Assembly: GCA_023375785.1 (NCBI GenBank)
Contig: SZWC01006765.1
Location: 65,955 to 101,569, forward strand
Reading direction: 5' to 3'
DNA: 35,615 nucleotides
Origin: Penium margaritaceum
Lineage: Eukaryota; Streptophyta; Zygnematophyceae; Desmidiales; Peniaceae
Shown in pieces: positions 9,640 to 20,198 of this stretch. The position numbers and the translations under genes were made by a program. The notes below the pieces were generated by a model. It had not been told where the DNA came from and ran no database searches. It saw only the letters and a program-made list of their open reading frames with translations. How positions within the stretch are numbered: position 1 is the stretch's first letter; each line of letters starts with the position of its first letter.

Positions 9640-11492
9640 AGGTTACTCCCGTGAGCCTGGCGGTCGTCTTCAACCATTGGACTCCAGATGGTCCTGCACC
9701 CAGACGCTCCACTCGCAGCTTCACGAGTGGTGACCCCGGCACAAAGGCCCTAGGCCTGAGTGTCTGCACTGAGCACACAGAGGTTCACCCAGCGTGTCCA
9801 ATAGGGCACGACCTCGTCACTCGCGAGTTCCACATCGCTTGTGATGCAGCAGCCGATCTTGTGGTCGTCAGACCTAGCACTGAGGCATGTGCTCTTGCCA
9901 CGCAGAGCTCTCCCGCTTTGGCGCCTGACCTGGGCACACTGAGGGAAGCTCTCTCATCACAGGATGCTGACGCTTGGTGTGCTGCGTACGAGGATGAGCT
10001 TCGCGCCATCCGAGAACACGGAGTTTACGAGCTAGTTGACCTTCCACCTGGAAGGAAGGCTATTCAGGCCAAGTGGATCTTTCACAAGAAAGTGAAGCCA
10101 GATGGCTCACTGGAACGCCACAAGGCTCACTTGGTCGTCAAGGGGTACTCTCAGATTGAGGGCATCGATTACACTAACACCTTCACCCCTGTCGGCCGTA
10201 TGACCTCAGCTGGAGCTCTGTTCGGTGTAGTGGCTCAGCATGACTGGGAACTACACCAGATGGATGTGAACAATGCGTTCCTCCATGACTCTCTGGATGA
10301 GGAGATGTACGTGGCTCAGCCACCCGGTTTTGAGGATGGCGACAAGGTCTGGCGCTTGCGCAAGTCCTTGTACGGCCTCAAGCAGTCTCCTCAGTGTTGG
10401 AACCAGGAGATCACTGGCACCATGACTCGTGCGGGATATGTACAGAGCGAGGTTGGTCCCTCTCTCTTCATCCGCCGGACGCCTGAACGGTTCACCGCCA
10501 TCCTGGTCTATGTCGACGACCTTCTGATCGCGTCTCCTTCATTCGAGGCCGTGAAGGAGGCCAAGGCCGTCCTCCAGACTGCCTACAAGATGAAGGACCT
10601 TGGTCCTACAGCGGTGCTTCTTAGCATGGAGATCGTACGAGACTGCAGACGTCGTACTTTGCTACTGCACCATGCCCGATACACACGTGTTGTGGGGGAG
10701 CGCTTCAGCGATCTCCTCGGCGCAGTGCCCACGGCTTCCACACCCCTCACACCCGACGGGCAGGATGCCCTGAAGGTGGACGATCCCACACAGCTGGGGG
10801 AGACAGTGGATGTGACCTTGTACCTCCGTCTCATCAGATCCCTGATATACCTGGCCACTACCACACGTCCGGACATCGCATTCGCTGTCAATATCCTTAC
10901 CCAGTTTTTGCAGGATCCACGTGCTAGAGCCCTTCATGCGGCTGTGCGAGTGGTGCGGTATGTGGTCTCCACACCGTACCTCGGACTCTGCTCTCGCCGG
11001 CAGTGTTCGGTGGTCCTTGATGGCTACACCGAGAGTGACTGGGCCTGGAGCCCAGACGGACGCAGTCGCACCAGTTACGTGTTCCTGCTTGGTGGTACCG
11101 CTGTGTCCTGGCGCAGCGGGAAGCAGGGCTGCATTGCACGTAGCTCATCAGAGGCAGAGTATGTCGCTCTGGGTGCAGGGGCTGCTGAGGCTGTATGGCT
11201 ACAACGTCTGTTCCTTGAGCTGGGTCAGTCAGTACCCGCCATTGTGCTTCGTTGCGACAACCGGAGTGCTCTTGCTATTGCGGAGAACTCTGGTGTCTTC
11301 CATGCTCGTACGAAGCACATTGCAGTAGAGCATCACTTTGTGCGTGACTTGGTGGAGCGACACGTGATCTCCATCATTTGAGATGGCACTGACATGCAGC
11401 GTACTGACTTCTTGACGAAGGCACTAGCACGCGGAAAGTTCCTGGTGGCCATTCGTTCTGTCTGGCTTCGCCCCTTGCCTGAGAGTGGTTGA
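9640..11492 (+). pseudogene. RT and RNase H of Copia element B
   Basis: The reading frame has shifted relative to integrase somewhere near 9600-9650; from there a frame runs to 11381. It contains the linker motif PAPRRSTR, the RT start (DELRAIREHGVYELVDLPPG), QMDVNNAFLHD, and YVDD at 10509-10520. RNase H shows DGYTESDW, SSSEAEYVAL and LRCDNRSA, then RTKHIAVEHHFVR. A TGA at 11379-11381 replaces the tryptophan found in A (IVWVDT), after which the frame continues through DFLTKALARG to a natural-looking TGA at 11490-11492. Catalytic residues are all present, so decay is by frame disruption. Confidence 0.92.
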
Positions 11493-11588
11493 GTGTGGGG
11501 TGTTGTAATGGCCATTCACTCCGTCGTTGCACGCGTTGTTGTACTCGTTTCAGTGCTGCACGTCTATGGACATGCGTACCATCGGGTC

Positions 11589-11597
11589 ATGGGGGAG
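11589..11597 (+). promoter_or_regulatory. Polypurine tract of element B
   Basis: ATGGGGGAG lies immediately before the TGTTGTG that opens the 3' LTR, matching the tract of element A base for base. Confidence 0.85.
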
Positions 11598-12489
11598 TGT
11601 TGTGATTTGTGACGTTCCTGTCGACCTGTATAGTTTACTGTGACGACTCGGCCATGTCCATACTCGTGCTGATCCCTGATGCGGACCCAGGCGGTACCGG
11701 TGCGTCGTCCAGTGGTGGACTACCAACTTGGAGCTAACCGACGGCCGTTCCAGAGCTCTGGACGCTACCCGGGACCTCCTGTAGTTTTTCTGTAGCACGT
11801 AGGACTTTATCGGTGGACTGGCCGTGGGCCCGATTTGCATATTTTTGCATTGTGTGTCCACCGTTCGATGCCGGATGCATGCATGTGACCAGTCGTAGCA
11901 TCCGGCTTGTGATTCTGCACGTCTAGGTTCAGACGGCGTATCGTTCTGACATGTGTGCGCAGAGTTATGGCCAAAATAGTGGTTTTGGGCTGGTTTTAGG
12001 AAAGATCTTGCACTGCCGCGTGCGACACCCGCCGTGCGCCGCGGCAGGTACTTATGCCATGGACCTGTCATTTGTCATCTCTCTCTGCAAATGCTATTGA
12101 AGCATTCAGACACTTTGCCTTGTGTCCCCTAGCCAAACCCTTGCCGTTACGTGCACAACTTGTGACTGTCGTCACCGTCTGATCAGGCACTGACGCCTGG
12201 TCAACGGAAGTGTTGCTAGGAAGCTTCCTTGCATCTNCCGGTTTTAGGACAGATCTTGCACTGCCGCGTGCGACACCCGCCGTGCGCCGCGGCAGGTACT
12301 TATGCCATGGACCTGTCATTTGTCATCTCTCTCTGCAAATGCTATTGAAGCATTCAGACACTTTGCCTTGTGTCCCCTAGCCAAACCCTTGCCGTTACGT
12401 GCACAACTTGTGACTGTCGTCACCGTCTGATCAGGCACTGACGCCTGGTCAACGGAAGTGTTGCTAGGAAGCTTCCTTGCATCTTCTCA
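11598..12489 (+). repeat. 3' LTR of element B, lengthened by a contig overlap
   Basis: It starts TGTTGTGATTTG and ends CATCTTCTCA before the target duplication AGACC. The single N at 12237 separates a duplicated piece (about 11990-12236 against 12238-12484) with at least two mismatches. Removing it gives about 644 bp, against 636 bp for the 5' LTR; a short insertion (CCGATTTGCATA region, near 11830) explains much of the difference. Confidence 0.9.
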
Positions 12490-12494
12490 AGACC
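12490..12494. repeat. Right target-site duplication of element B (AGACC)
   Basis: Identical to 3790-3794 and directly after the terminal CA of the 3' LTR. Confidence 0.9.
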
Positions 12495-12645
12495 GACACG
12501 AGATCAAGACGAGCAAAATACAAATCGGTACAAGACCAATATGTTCTTGTCTTTTGTACCCGGGACGAGACATTTCCTACCAAAATGCAAAGAATCGGGT
12601 TTAAGATCAAGAGGTCTCGTCTCCGTCTCGATTTAACAGCCTTAG
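12495..12645. other. Short non-Copia segment between B and C
   Basis: This is the target DNA of B and joins the end of the truncated element C. It is rich in GAGAC/GTCTC-like words (such as GACGAGAC and GTCTCGTC) and holds an imperfect inverted repeat (GGTACAAGAC near 12527 against GTCTTTTGTACC near 12549). Its origin is unknown; no gene is seen. Confidence 0.5.
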
Positions 12646-13430
12646 CGGGAACTGCACCAAGGAGGTCAGCGAACGGCTCCCCCACAACGTTGGCGTAATG
12701 TGCTTGATGGAACGAGAGTGTCCGCCGCTGAAGATCTCCATCTCGAGAAACACGACTAAAGGACCAAGGTCCTTCATCCTGTAGGCAGCTTGAAGGTCAC
12801 TGCCTTGGCCTCCTTCACGGCCTCCATAAAAAGGGATCCAATCAGGAGGTCGCCCACGTCAACGAGGATGGCGGTGAAGCTCTTAGCTATCCGCCTTTGG
12901 AAGAGGGACAGGTCAGCGTCACTATGCACGTGACCGGCATGGAACAATATGCCGGTGATCTCCATCTTCCAGCACCTGAGTGACTATTTCAAGTCATACA
13001 AGGGCTTGCGCAAGCGCCAGACTTCGTCAGCAACTTTGAATCAAGCTGGCTGGACCAACTAGATGTCCTCCTCTAAGGCGCCATGGAGGAACGCGTTGTT
13101 CACATCCATCTGGTGCAGCTCCCAGTCCTTGTGGGCAACAACCCAGAACAGAGCGCGAAAGGTGGTCATACAGCCAACGGGTGGGAAGGTGTCACTGAAA
13201 TCTACACCCTCAAGTTGGGAGAACCCCTTGGCCGTGAAGCGAGCCTTGTAGCGATCCAGCGTACCATTAGGCTTCACCTTCTTGCAAAATACCTACCTAG
13301 CCTGTATTGCCTTCCGCCAAGGTGGGAGGTCGACAAGCTCATAGACACGGTGCTCACGTATCGCTCTCAGCTCATCCTCACAAGCAGCACTCCACAAGTC
13401 TGCATCCTGAGCTACGAGTGCTTCCTTCAA
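12646..13430 (-). pseudogene. RT fragments of element C
   Basis: On the minus strand, residues like REHRVYELVDLPP (around 13380-13320) lead to KVKPNGTLDRYKARFTAKG, then HQMDVNNAFLHG (near 13090), AILVDVGDLLIGS (near 12860) and GEPFADLLGAVP (near 12670). The catalytic YVDD has become DVGD. Frameshifts and stops separate the blocks, and homology to element B ends near 12646. Confidence 0.85.
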
Positions 13431-13827
13431 TGTGCCTGGATGAGACGTCATCGAGGGAGACCTCTGAGTGGCTCAGACACACACCTTTGGATTCCGTCTG
13501 ACCACGACAAGGTTGGCTGCGGCATCGCAAGCCACCAAAAACTCTCGGGAGACCAGCTCATGGCTGATAGGACATGCTGGATGCACCTCAATGTAGTCTG
13601 CCTGGACACTCAAGCCAAAGGCCTTCATGCCAGGCTCGCCACTCCGAACACTACAATTTGAGAATCAAGGCGCTAAGTCTGCAATCCGTTGAGCCCTAAT
13701 GGCCAGTGGTCAGACATTATCACCGCCCTCACGGGAATAGCCCGATACTGAGTCGCTCACCTCAAGCTACGGAGAAGGCCGCTGGCCCATAGCCCCAAGG
13801 GGGAAAGAATGCATGCACGGGAGTGGG

Positions 13828-14147
13828 TGTGACAGAGGGGACTAACTCCAGCCCCGGGTTTATCTGTGCCAGAGGGGACTGATGCTCGTACGAGATCAGG
13901 TGTGCTAAAGGGGCCCGACACCAGCAATGGATCAAGTGTGCCAGAGGGGACTGACATTCGTAGGATATTAGGTGTGTCAGAGGGGACCGACACTGGCACG
14001 GGATCAGGTGTGCCAGAGGGGTCTGGCATCGGCACGTGATGAGGTATGTCACAGGGGACCGACAGTGTGATCAGTTGTGCCAAAGGATTCCGACACTGGC
14101 ACGCGATCAGGTGTACCAGAGGGGACTGATGAGGCTACTGGACCCAC
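13828..14147 (-). repeat. 36-bp minisatellite in the integrase-RT linker of element C
   Basis: Nine units begin (plus strand) at 13828, 13865, 13901, 13937, 13973, 14009, 14045, 14076 and 14112, each with a core like TGTGCCAGAGGGGACTGAC. The period is 36 bp except for one of 37 and one of 31. On the minus strand most units are in frame and encode a 12-residue repeat of the form VPSGTPDxVxVS. The matching linker of element B has single, diverged versions (PSGTHDPTPVRTPV). Confidence 0.85.
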
Positions 14148-15206
14148 AGGCACAGTGGCCAGATCTTGAGCAGCCGGAGGCCGGACCGCAGGTGAGGAGG
14201 CCCGGACGGACCCATCCACAAGACTAGACTCCCCCATCCGCTAGGAGGCCAGAAAATTAGGAACGTGGTCGCCGGCCAAGGACAGAATGCTGGATAAATC
14301 GTGGTAGGTGAGAGCCTCAAAGAAGAGACCATCTCGAGACTGGACAATGCAATGGTGAGCATGATCCCAAAAGCTCCAGGCCTTTCACCGCATGGAGGTG
14401 CCGAGGAAGGTACACATGCGTCCCCGTGGTGATACCTTGGATCCCTGCTGGTCCTTAGTATACCAAAGGTAGGCGAGGGACCCCCAAATGGGGACACCAC
14501 AAAGATCAGCACGATGGCCGAGCCACAACTCGTACATGGTTGAAATGGTCTGGAAGAAGACCATGCGGTAAGCGGCATCATATAGGAGAAGCTCCAAAAG
14601 GCAAAGGGTTCTAGAAGAACGCACTCAGATTGCATAACCGACCACATCCTCCATGGTGCGGTTCCAAAGCTGAGACACACTGTTCTGTTGTGGCATAGCA
14701 GGGGCGGAGAACTGGTGGAAAACAATGTGCTCAACACCTTGCCTAAGAACACGCCACCACAATCTGAGTGAGATGTGTGCAGGGTGTGACGAGACTGGCG
14801 CTCAACCATCACAAGCCACAGGCGGACCGCCAGCGGGGCATCCCTCTTCTGGCGGAGGCTGTAGACCCATCGCATCCGTGTGAAGTCATCGGTCAGGGTG
14901 AGAACATATCGACCCCGAGCAGAAAGGGACTCGACCGAGAAAGGAAAAAGTGGACCAACTCTAGTGGGTGTAGTGCCCAGGAGGAGGAGTCAAGGTAACA
15001 GCAGCGATGCATCTTACCCTGAACGCAAAAAAGACAGTAAGTCTTGGATGACTTCTAAAAGGAAGCCGCGTCAAGACCAAGGCCTGGCTGAGTTCGAAAG
15101 AGCTTGGACACAGTGTCCGTGCTTACATGGACAAGGAAATAATGTAACAAGCATTGGTGCTCTAAGGAGAGAACACCAGTGACAAACACACGCGCAGAAG
15201 AGAGGG

Positions 15207-15207
15207 G

Positions 15208-15289
<82 letters not shown>
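15207..15289. repeat. (AG)n microsatellite ending at a single N
   Basis: About 83 bp of AG dinucleotides lie in the pre-integrase region of element C (CT on its coding strand). Element B has a pyrimidine-rich stretch (CTTCTTGCTCCCCTTCCCC) at the equivalent place, a likely seed. The tract runs into an N at 15290, where assembly failed, so its real length is unknown. Confidence 0.85.
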
Positions 15290-15290
15290 N

Positions 15291-15362
15291 GAAATAATGT
15301 AACAAGCATTGGTGCTCTAAGGAGAGAACACCAGTGACAAACACACGCGCAGAAGAGAGGGG

Positions 15363-15400
<38 letters not shown>
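15291..15400. repeat. Contig overlap copy and second (AG)n tract in element C
   Basis: Bases from 15291 repeat those from 15136 (GAAATAATGTAACAAGC onward) at an offset of 155 bp and run into a shorter (AG)n tract ending near 15398. This is an unmerged overlap through the microsatellite. Confidence 0.8.
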
Positions 15401-15627
15401 ATGCAACGAGACACATGATAGAGGTTATAAAAAACAGAGGCACGAAGCACAATGGCATGTGTGTCAAGAGTAGTCAGTGTGGCAGAGTCAGCAAAATTCT
15501 CAACGGTGAGACCCATCCTCGTGCATGCATGAACAGAGAGCACGCTGAGCTCAAGAGCAGGGACAAAGAGCACATCGGAAATGTACAAGGGGCCAGAAGG
15601 ACCATTAAACCGCACAAACGCAACTCC

Positions 15628-16029
15628 CTATACAGGCAACGACCGACTAGACCTTGTGCGAACAGACCGAATGGACGCAAAGTGACCGAGTGCAACGAAT
15701 TTGCTACGACGACAGGTCATGTGATGGGTGACACCGAAGTCAATTATGCAGGTAACACTCATCTCACAACCAGTCGTCGGCACTGAGCAACATGCCACAA
15801 AACACTCTGCCTTTGCAGGGCGCAGACCAGAGGACTCACAACAACAAAGAACACCACGGATCTGTGACTCGTCAAGCCAGTCGATACCGTCAGGTCCATC
15901 CTTATTGCAATCCAACTCAGCTCCACCACAAGCATCGTCACGGGCAACGGACGTAGTAAGACAAGCTATCTCAGGACCACTCTGATATGATAACACACTC
16001 GTACCTCCCTGAGAATGAAGCGCCAGCAC
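15628..16029 (-). pseudogene. Protease and gag C-terminus of element C
   Basis: A 133-codon minus-strand frame contains CIIDFGVTHHMTCRRSKFV, clearly the protease active-site region of B (WIIDSGATHHMTCRRSDFV), but with DSGA changed to DFGV, which should abolish activity. Upstream residues (ALHSQGGTSVLS, DGPDGIDW) match the end of the B gag. Confidence 0.85.
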
Positions 16030-17547
16030 CTGTCAAATATCCGCGAACGTGCGTTTCCGAGGGTCCATATCACCGCTGCTGCCTGGTGAAACGAATGCGT
16101 CTGTTGTAGTCGTGGTTGCGGGACGTCCCATCCGTGTGTCACTTGAGGAAATCCGCTGCATATCTGCCGCGTGAAGGCTGCGCATGATCCAAGTCCTGTG
16201 AAGAGGTTGCTTAATTGTGTAGCGGTGAGGGCTTTAACAATCGAAGCAGTGGACAGAACGTCCACTGCCACTACTCGCACGTTACAAGTGTTTCTGCTGT
16301 TGTTCATTCCTACATCACTTCTTTTCCCGTCTTCCCCTGTGCGGCCGTTCTGATGCCTTGAGTGTGGCCGCTTGGGGTAGAGAAGGAGGAGGATGTGGAG
16401 GAAGCGATGGAGGTGGGACTGGTGAACTGGGACAGAGGCGTAGGAGGGGTCGCAATCACTGTTGCAACAAGTGGACTCTGTAGATGTGCGAGTGTAACCT
16501 CATGAGTTGATGTGGCCTAGAGGAAGTAGCGATGGACCCAAAGAATCAGTTGCAATGACTTCGACAACTCAGAGGGAGCCACACGGTCGAAACTTGTAAA
16601 GATATTCACGTGGTCCAAGTGTGCCCCCATCATGATGGTGTTGAGTGCCAACAAATGTGTCCCAACACTGGTCCCAAGGCGTGTGTAAAGGCAAATCGCA
16701 CGCCTCCAGTAGTCAGCTATATGCTTCGTATAACCCTGACAGAGGGAGCGAAACTCACGTAGTCAGGCCGCCCTCGTTGCATGGGTCTCCATAGCTAGAA
16801 GTGTCAGGGCCAGCTTCCAGCCCTAGCGCGGATCTCCTCTAGTCCTCGTCCCAGTCTCACCCAGGAAGGGTTGGAAGTCGACCACAGTCTCCCGCGGCAT
16901 GGCATGGAGGAGACCAGGCATGCCTCTCGCTGCTGTCTGGACCTGGTGAGTATCACGAGACTGGTACTAGCTGTGGTAGTAGGACCAGACGCCCTCAGAG
17001 TCAGCCCAACCCTGAAACAGAGTCTCCTAGCAATCAAAGCCCTTATCGCTATCATAACGGGGTGGAGCTCTCTCAAAGTCCTTCGGTTGCCACTCCGTGG
17101 GGAGGGCAATCTCAGGCTCGGGAGATGGTGGACGAGGCACAGGGAGACCACCGGTGAGAGAAACACCACCAAAGGTAAATGCAAATGAACGACGTGGCTG
17201 GTCGTGACGGCGAGAAGGTGACGTGGTGATAGGCTGGACCCCAGTCGCAGCTCACGAATGCGCTCCTGAAAGACGCGAATCTCGTCCTCACATGTGTCAT
17301 CCTCCATCTGACGCTAATGCTGGCGGTGCATCTTATACTGCATCCGACGAAGCTCGTCGATTGTGAGTGACTGTGACCGTGGACTCATTATGCCTAAAGA
17401 TGAGAAAGAGGAGGGATCTCCTGGCCCCTCGCCCTTGTCATCGGCGAACTCCTGGGTATGGGTCCAAACGTCAATATTGTCAGAATCAAGGACCGTTAGC
17501 GTGTCTCGAGGATTTGGACCGCTACCAAACAATGATGTTTCAGCCAA
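16030..17547 (-). pseudogene. gag region of element C
   Basis: Minus-strand fragments match the B gag: GDPSSFSSLGIMSPRSQSL near the start (B has DPSSSSSGVLSPPSQAIEDL) and EDEIRVFQERIRELR (B: DHEIRVLQERLRQLQ). The first helical section is shorter than in B, lacking the internal duplication. The rest is split across frames by indels and no zinc knuckle is recognisable. Confidence 0.75.
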
Positions 17548-17566
17548 AAACTTGGCAAAGTGTTGG

Positions 17567-17601
17567 TGCTGATGTAATCACCCACAATGATGATGTCAGC
17601 A
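17567..17601 (-). promoter_or_regulatory. Leader near-palindromes conserved in element C
   Basis: TGCTGATGTAATCA (17567-17580) and TGATGATGTCAGCA (17588-17601) are 21 bp apart and correspond in position and form to two of the four 14-mers in the leader of B. The next hairpin, GCCAAGTTTTTGGC on the minus strand (around 17541-17555), is kept too. Confidence 0.55.
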
Positions 17602-18177
17602 TAAAGGTTGTCTAAATGAGTAAAATTTGGAATGATTATGCGTCTAAGGATTCTGAATGATGTGGAAGTGGTTTTGTTAAAAAAATCAATGAAGACACGT
17701 CACCATTTTCATTTCAGCCCAAAATCCGGAGAATATCTAGATCTGAGAATGTTGTTTTGTTTCTTGGAGCTTACAGGGAACCAAATGAGGGGTGGATGGA
17801 TGGGATGGACAGTGTTTTGCAAAAAATTTCTAACGAGCCCTTATCAGCCAAAAACAGTGGTCATTTGGGGAAGTTTCACTCTCTCATGTCTGGGGGAGAA
17901 GTAGAAGGTGCGACCTGAACGAAGCTTCGAAAAACCTTCCCGGACCCATTCAATATCACATTTCTCAACTGCTGCTGGAGAGGGTTGGAAAACCCTTGGC
18001 TGCCCCGTGGTGGTGACATGATGATGTGGTTGCAAGGGTGTCTCCACTACTGTAATCTGTTGCGGCAGGTCCCCATAGCTTGGTGGGTCCTCCCAGGGGC
18101 GTTGCTTTAGCTTTGACTCTCACTGCTACTGCCACTGCTACGTCTTTACTGCGCAGCTCAGCTAGGGATGCCTCGCC
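17602..18177 (-). other. Leader of element C
   Basis: This lies between the primer site and the palindromes on the minus strand and corresponds to the 4834-5480 leader of B. It has only a short CAG/GTA-rich run (near 18110-18150). A 67-codon open frame (17844-18047, minus) has no recognisable motif and is not called a gene. Confidence 0.6.
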
Positions 18178-18189
18178 ACTTTGATGCCA
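18178..18189 (-). promoter_or_regulatory. Degenerate primer-binding site of element C
   Basis: On the minus strand TGGCATCAAAGT abuts the LTR end TTTCTCA; 9 of 12 bases match the initiator-Met primer site of B and all differences are transitions. Confidence 0.75.
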
Positions 18190-18589
18190 TGAGAAACTGT
18201 TAGGAAGCTTCCTAGCTTTGCTGTTTCTGACATGGCAACACAGTCCAGTTAGCTGGCACACTAACAAGCAAGCAGGTGCAAGAAACAGCAAGAGTTACGC
18301 TAGGGAGACACGCAAAGTCTCATGAGCTCCAATAGTATAGTAATGGAGAGAGGAATGACAACTGACAAGTACACAGCATAATACCTGCCACGGCGGACGG
18401 CGGGTGACGCACATGGCAGTGTCAATTCTTCCTAAAACCGTTTCAAAACCACTGTTTTGACCGTAACTCTACGCAAAGGTATCCGAATGCAACATCGTCT
18501 GAACCTAGAGATGCAAAATCTCAAGCCAGAATCTACGAATGGTCACACGCACAGGTCCAGCATTGATAAGTGGGTAGAAAATGCAAAAC
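18190..18589 (-). repeat. Truncated 5' LTR of element C
   Basis: The minus strand aligns with the 3' two-thirds of the LTR of D (for example the shared GTGTACTTGTCAGTTGTCAT) and ends TTTCTCA before the primer site. Homology stops at 18589 (minus GTTTTGCAT...), about 250 bp short of a full LTR, where a plus-strand fragment begins. Confidence 0.85.
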
Positions 18590-18611
18590 AAAGAGAAGGA
18601 GATCTCCATTG

Positions 18612-19321
18612 ACCAGCGAGCTGGATTTGAAATCGATGACAAGGTCTGGCACTTGCGCAAGGCCTTATACGGCTTGAAACATTCACCCAAGGACTGGAAC
18701 ATGCAGATCATTGGCACACTGACACGTGCCGGTTACGTGCAGAGTGACGATGACCCGTCCCTCTTTCTCAGACTCATAGTTAAGAGCTTTACCGCCATCT
18801 TGGTTTATGTGGATGATCTCATGATTGCGTCTCCTTCTATGGAGGCTATGAAGGATGCCAAGGTAGTCCATCAGGCTGCCTATAGGATAAAGGACCTTGG
18901 TCTTGCAGCTGTGTTTCTCGCAATGGAGATCATGTGTGATCCTCAGTGGTAGACACTCTTGTTGCATCAGGCTAGTCACGCCAACGTTGTGGGGGAGCGG
19001 TTTTCTGACCTCCTTGGTGCAGTTCCCACAGCCTCCAACCCCCATCATTCCTGACAGGCAGGATTCTATGAAGGTGGATGATCTAGCATAGCTTGGGGAG
19101 ACAGTGGACGTGACCATGTACTTGCGTTTGATTGGCTCTTTGATGTACTTGGACACTACCACACGACCTGACATTGCCTTCGCCTTCAGCCTCCTTCCAC
19201 AGTTTTCACAGTGTCCTTTGGCAAGAGCCCTTCACGTAGCTGTGCGAGTGGTGCTGTACGTGGTCTCTATACCCTATGTAGGACTTTGCTTTGGACGGTA
19301 GTGTTCGGTGGTAGTCAACGG

Positions 19322-19418
<97 letters not shown>

Positions 19419-19603
19419 NNNNNNNNNNNNNNNNNNNNNNNNNNNNNNNNNNNNNNNNNNNNNNNNNNNNNNNNNNNNNNNNNNNNNNNNNNNNNNNNNN
19501 NNNNNNNNNNNNNNNNNNNNNNNNNNNNNNNNNNNNNNNNNNNNNNNNNNNNNNNNNNNNNNNNNNNNNNNNNNNNNNNNNNNNNNNNNNNNNNNNNNNN
19601 NNN

Positions 19604-19635
<32 letters not shown>

Positions 19636-20090
19636 TGTGTGTGTGTCTGGGCATGGATTCTCATTGGGCATAGCGGGATAGGCTACGTGTTCATACTGGG
19701 TGGCATCGATGTGTTGTGGTACAGCGGAAAGCAGGGTTGTATTTCACGTATCTCATTAGAGGCTGTGTATGTTACTCTGGGGGCTGGAGTTGCTGAGGCG
19801 ATGTGGCTGTAGCTTCAGTTTAGTGAGTTGCGTCAGTCTGTGCCTTGCGTCGTTTTGTGCTGTGACAACCAGAGTGCTCTTGCCACTGCTGAGAAGTCTG
19901 GTTTACTTCATGCACGCAAGAAGCACATTGTTGTTGAGCATAACTTTGTGCGTGCTCTTGTGGAGCGACAAGTGATCTTCGTCATTTGGGTCGGCACAGA
20001 CATCAAGCGGGTTGACTTCTTCACTAAGGTCCTTGCGCGCGCGGAAAGTTCATGGTGGCCATTCATTATTTCAAGCTTCATCCCTTCCTT
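18612..20090 (+). pseudogene. RT and RNase H fragments of element D
   Basis: The frame opens with AGFEIDDKVWHLRKALYGLK, then AILVYVDDLMIASPS with an intact YVDD near 18806. A TAG after MCDPQW (near 18950) and further stops follow. RNase H pieces include SGKQGC (altered), CCDNQSALATAEKSG and RKKHIVVEHNFVRALVERQ, then VDFFTKVLAR. The first RNase H block (DGYTESDW in B) is replaced by an (AG)n tract and gap. Confidence 0.88.
19324..19646. repeat. (AG)n-gap-(AG)n(TG)n microsatellite inside the RNase H of D
   Basis: (AG)n fills 19324-19418, a run of 185 Ns spans 19419-19603, (AG)n resumes to about 19633 and passes into (TG)n before CTGGGC. The intact B sequence here is CCGAGAGTGACTGGGC, so both dinucleotide tracts match the seed GAGAGTG. 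The true length is unknown. Confidence 0.9.
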
Positions 20091-20198
20091 GAGAGTGGCT
20101 GAGAGTGGGGTGTATGAGCATGGAAAGTTGAGCATCTTGTTACACACGTGTCAGTTCTGCATGTGTATGGACATGCGTACCATCAGGTCATGGGATAG

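Larger units (their letters stand above)
3795..12489 (+). mobile_element. Complete Copia LTR retrotransposon B
   Basis: The insertion has every structural hallmark in order: target duplication AGACC, 5' LTR (TG...CA), primer site, long leader, gag, protease, integrase, RT, RNase H, polypurine tract, 3' LTR and the matching duplication. Over the first 260 bases the LTRs differ at roughly 6-7% of positions plus a short indel. The coding region has stops at 6419, 8924 (one of two overlapping copies only), 8993, 9581 and 11379, and a shift between frames near 9600-9650, so it cannot move on its own. Three single-N joins inflate the assembled length by about 0.86 kb; the true length is near 7.8 kb. 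Confidence 0.95.
14150..15620 (-). pseudogene. Integrase region of element C
   Basis: Minus-strand fragments match B: GPSGPLYISDVLFVPALELS, ACTRMGLTVE, WVYSLRQKRDAPLAVRLWLV, SDCGGVFLG (GGEF in intact copies), then WGSLAYLWYTKDQQGSKVS in another frame. Frameshifts split the core, and the catalytic glutamate region (QQNGVSERW in B) is scrambled. A CT-rich microsatellite interrupts the pre-integrase domain, and a duplicated contig overlap crosses it. Confidence 0.8.
12646..18589 (-). mobile_element. Decayed Copia element C, 3' truncated
   Basis: Read on the minus strand, the order is LTR end, degenerate primer site, leader, gag, protease, integrase, linker minisatellite and RT, matching element B throughout. 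The 3' end (rest of RT, RNase H and 3' LTR) is missing: the RT homology stops near 12646, and the 5' LTR is cut at 18589. Frames are broken many times and catalytic motifs are altered (protease DFGV, RT DVGD). It is clearly older than B. Confidence 0.88.

Noticed and set aside
14118..14140. CTGATGAGG word resembling a hammerhead core
   Set aside because: No GAAA partner or pairing helices nearby; it is part of the 36-bp minisatellite end.
13828..14147. Possible CRISPR-like array
   Set aside because: Direct 36-bp units without unique spacers inside a Copia linker in a eukaryotic context; it is a minisatellite.
15162..15467. Ser-Leu or Arg-Glu repeat proteins
   Set aside because: They are translations of (AG)n/(CT)n microsatellites.
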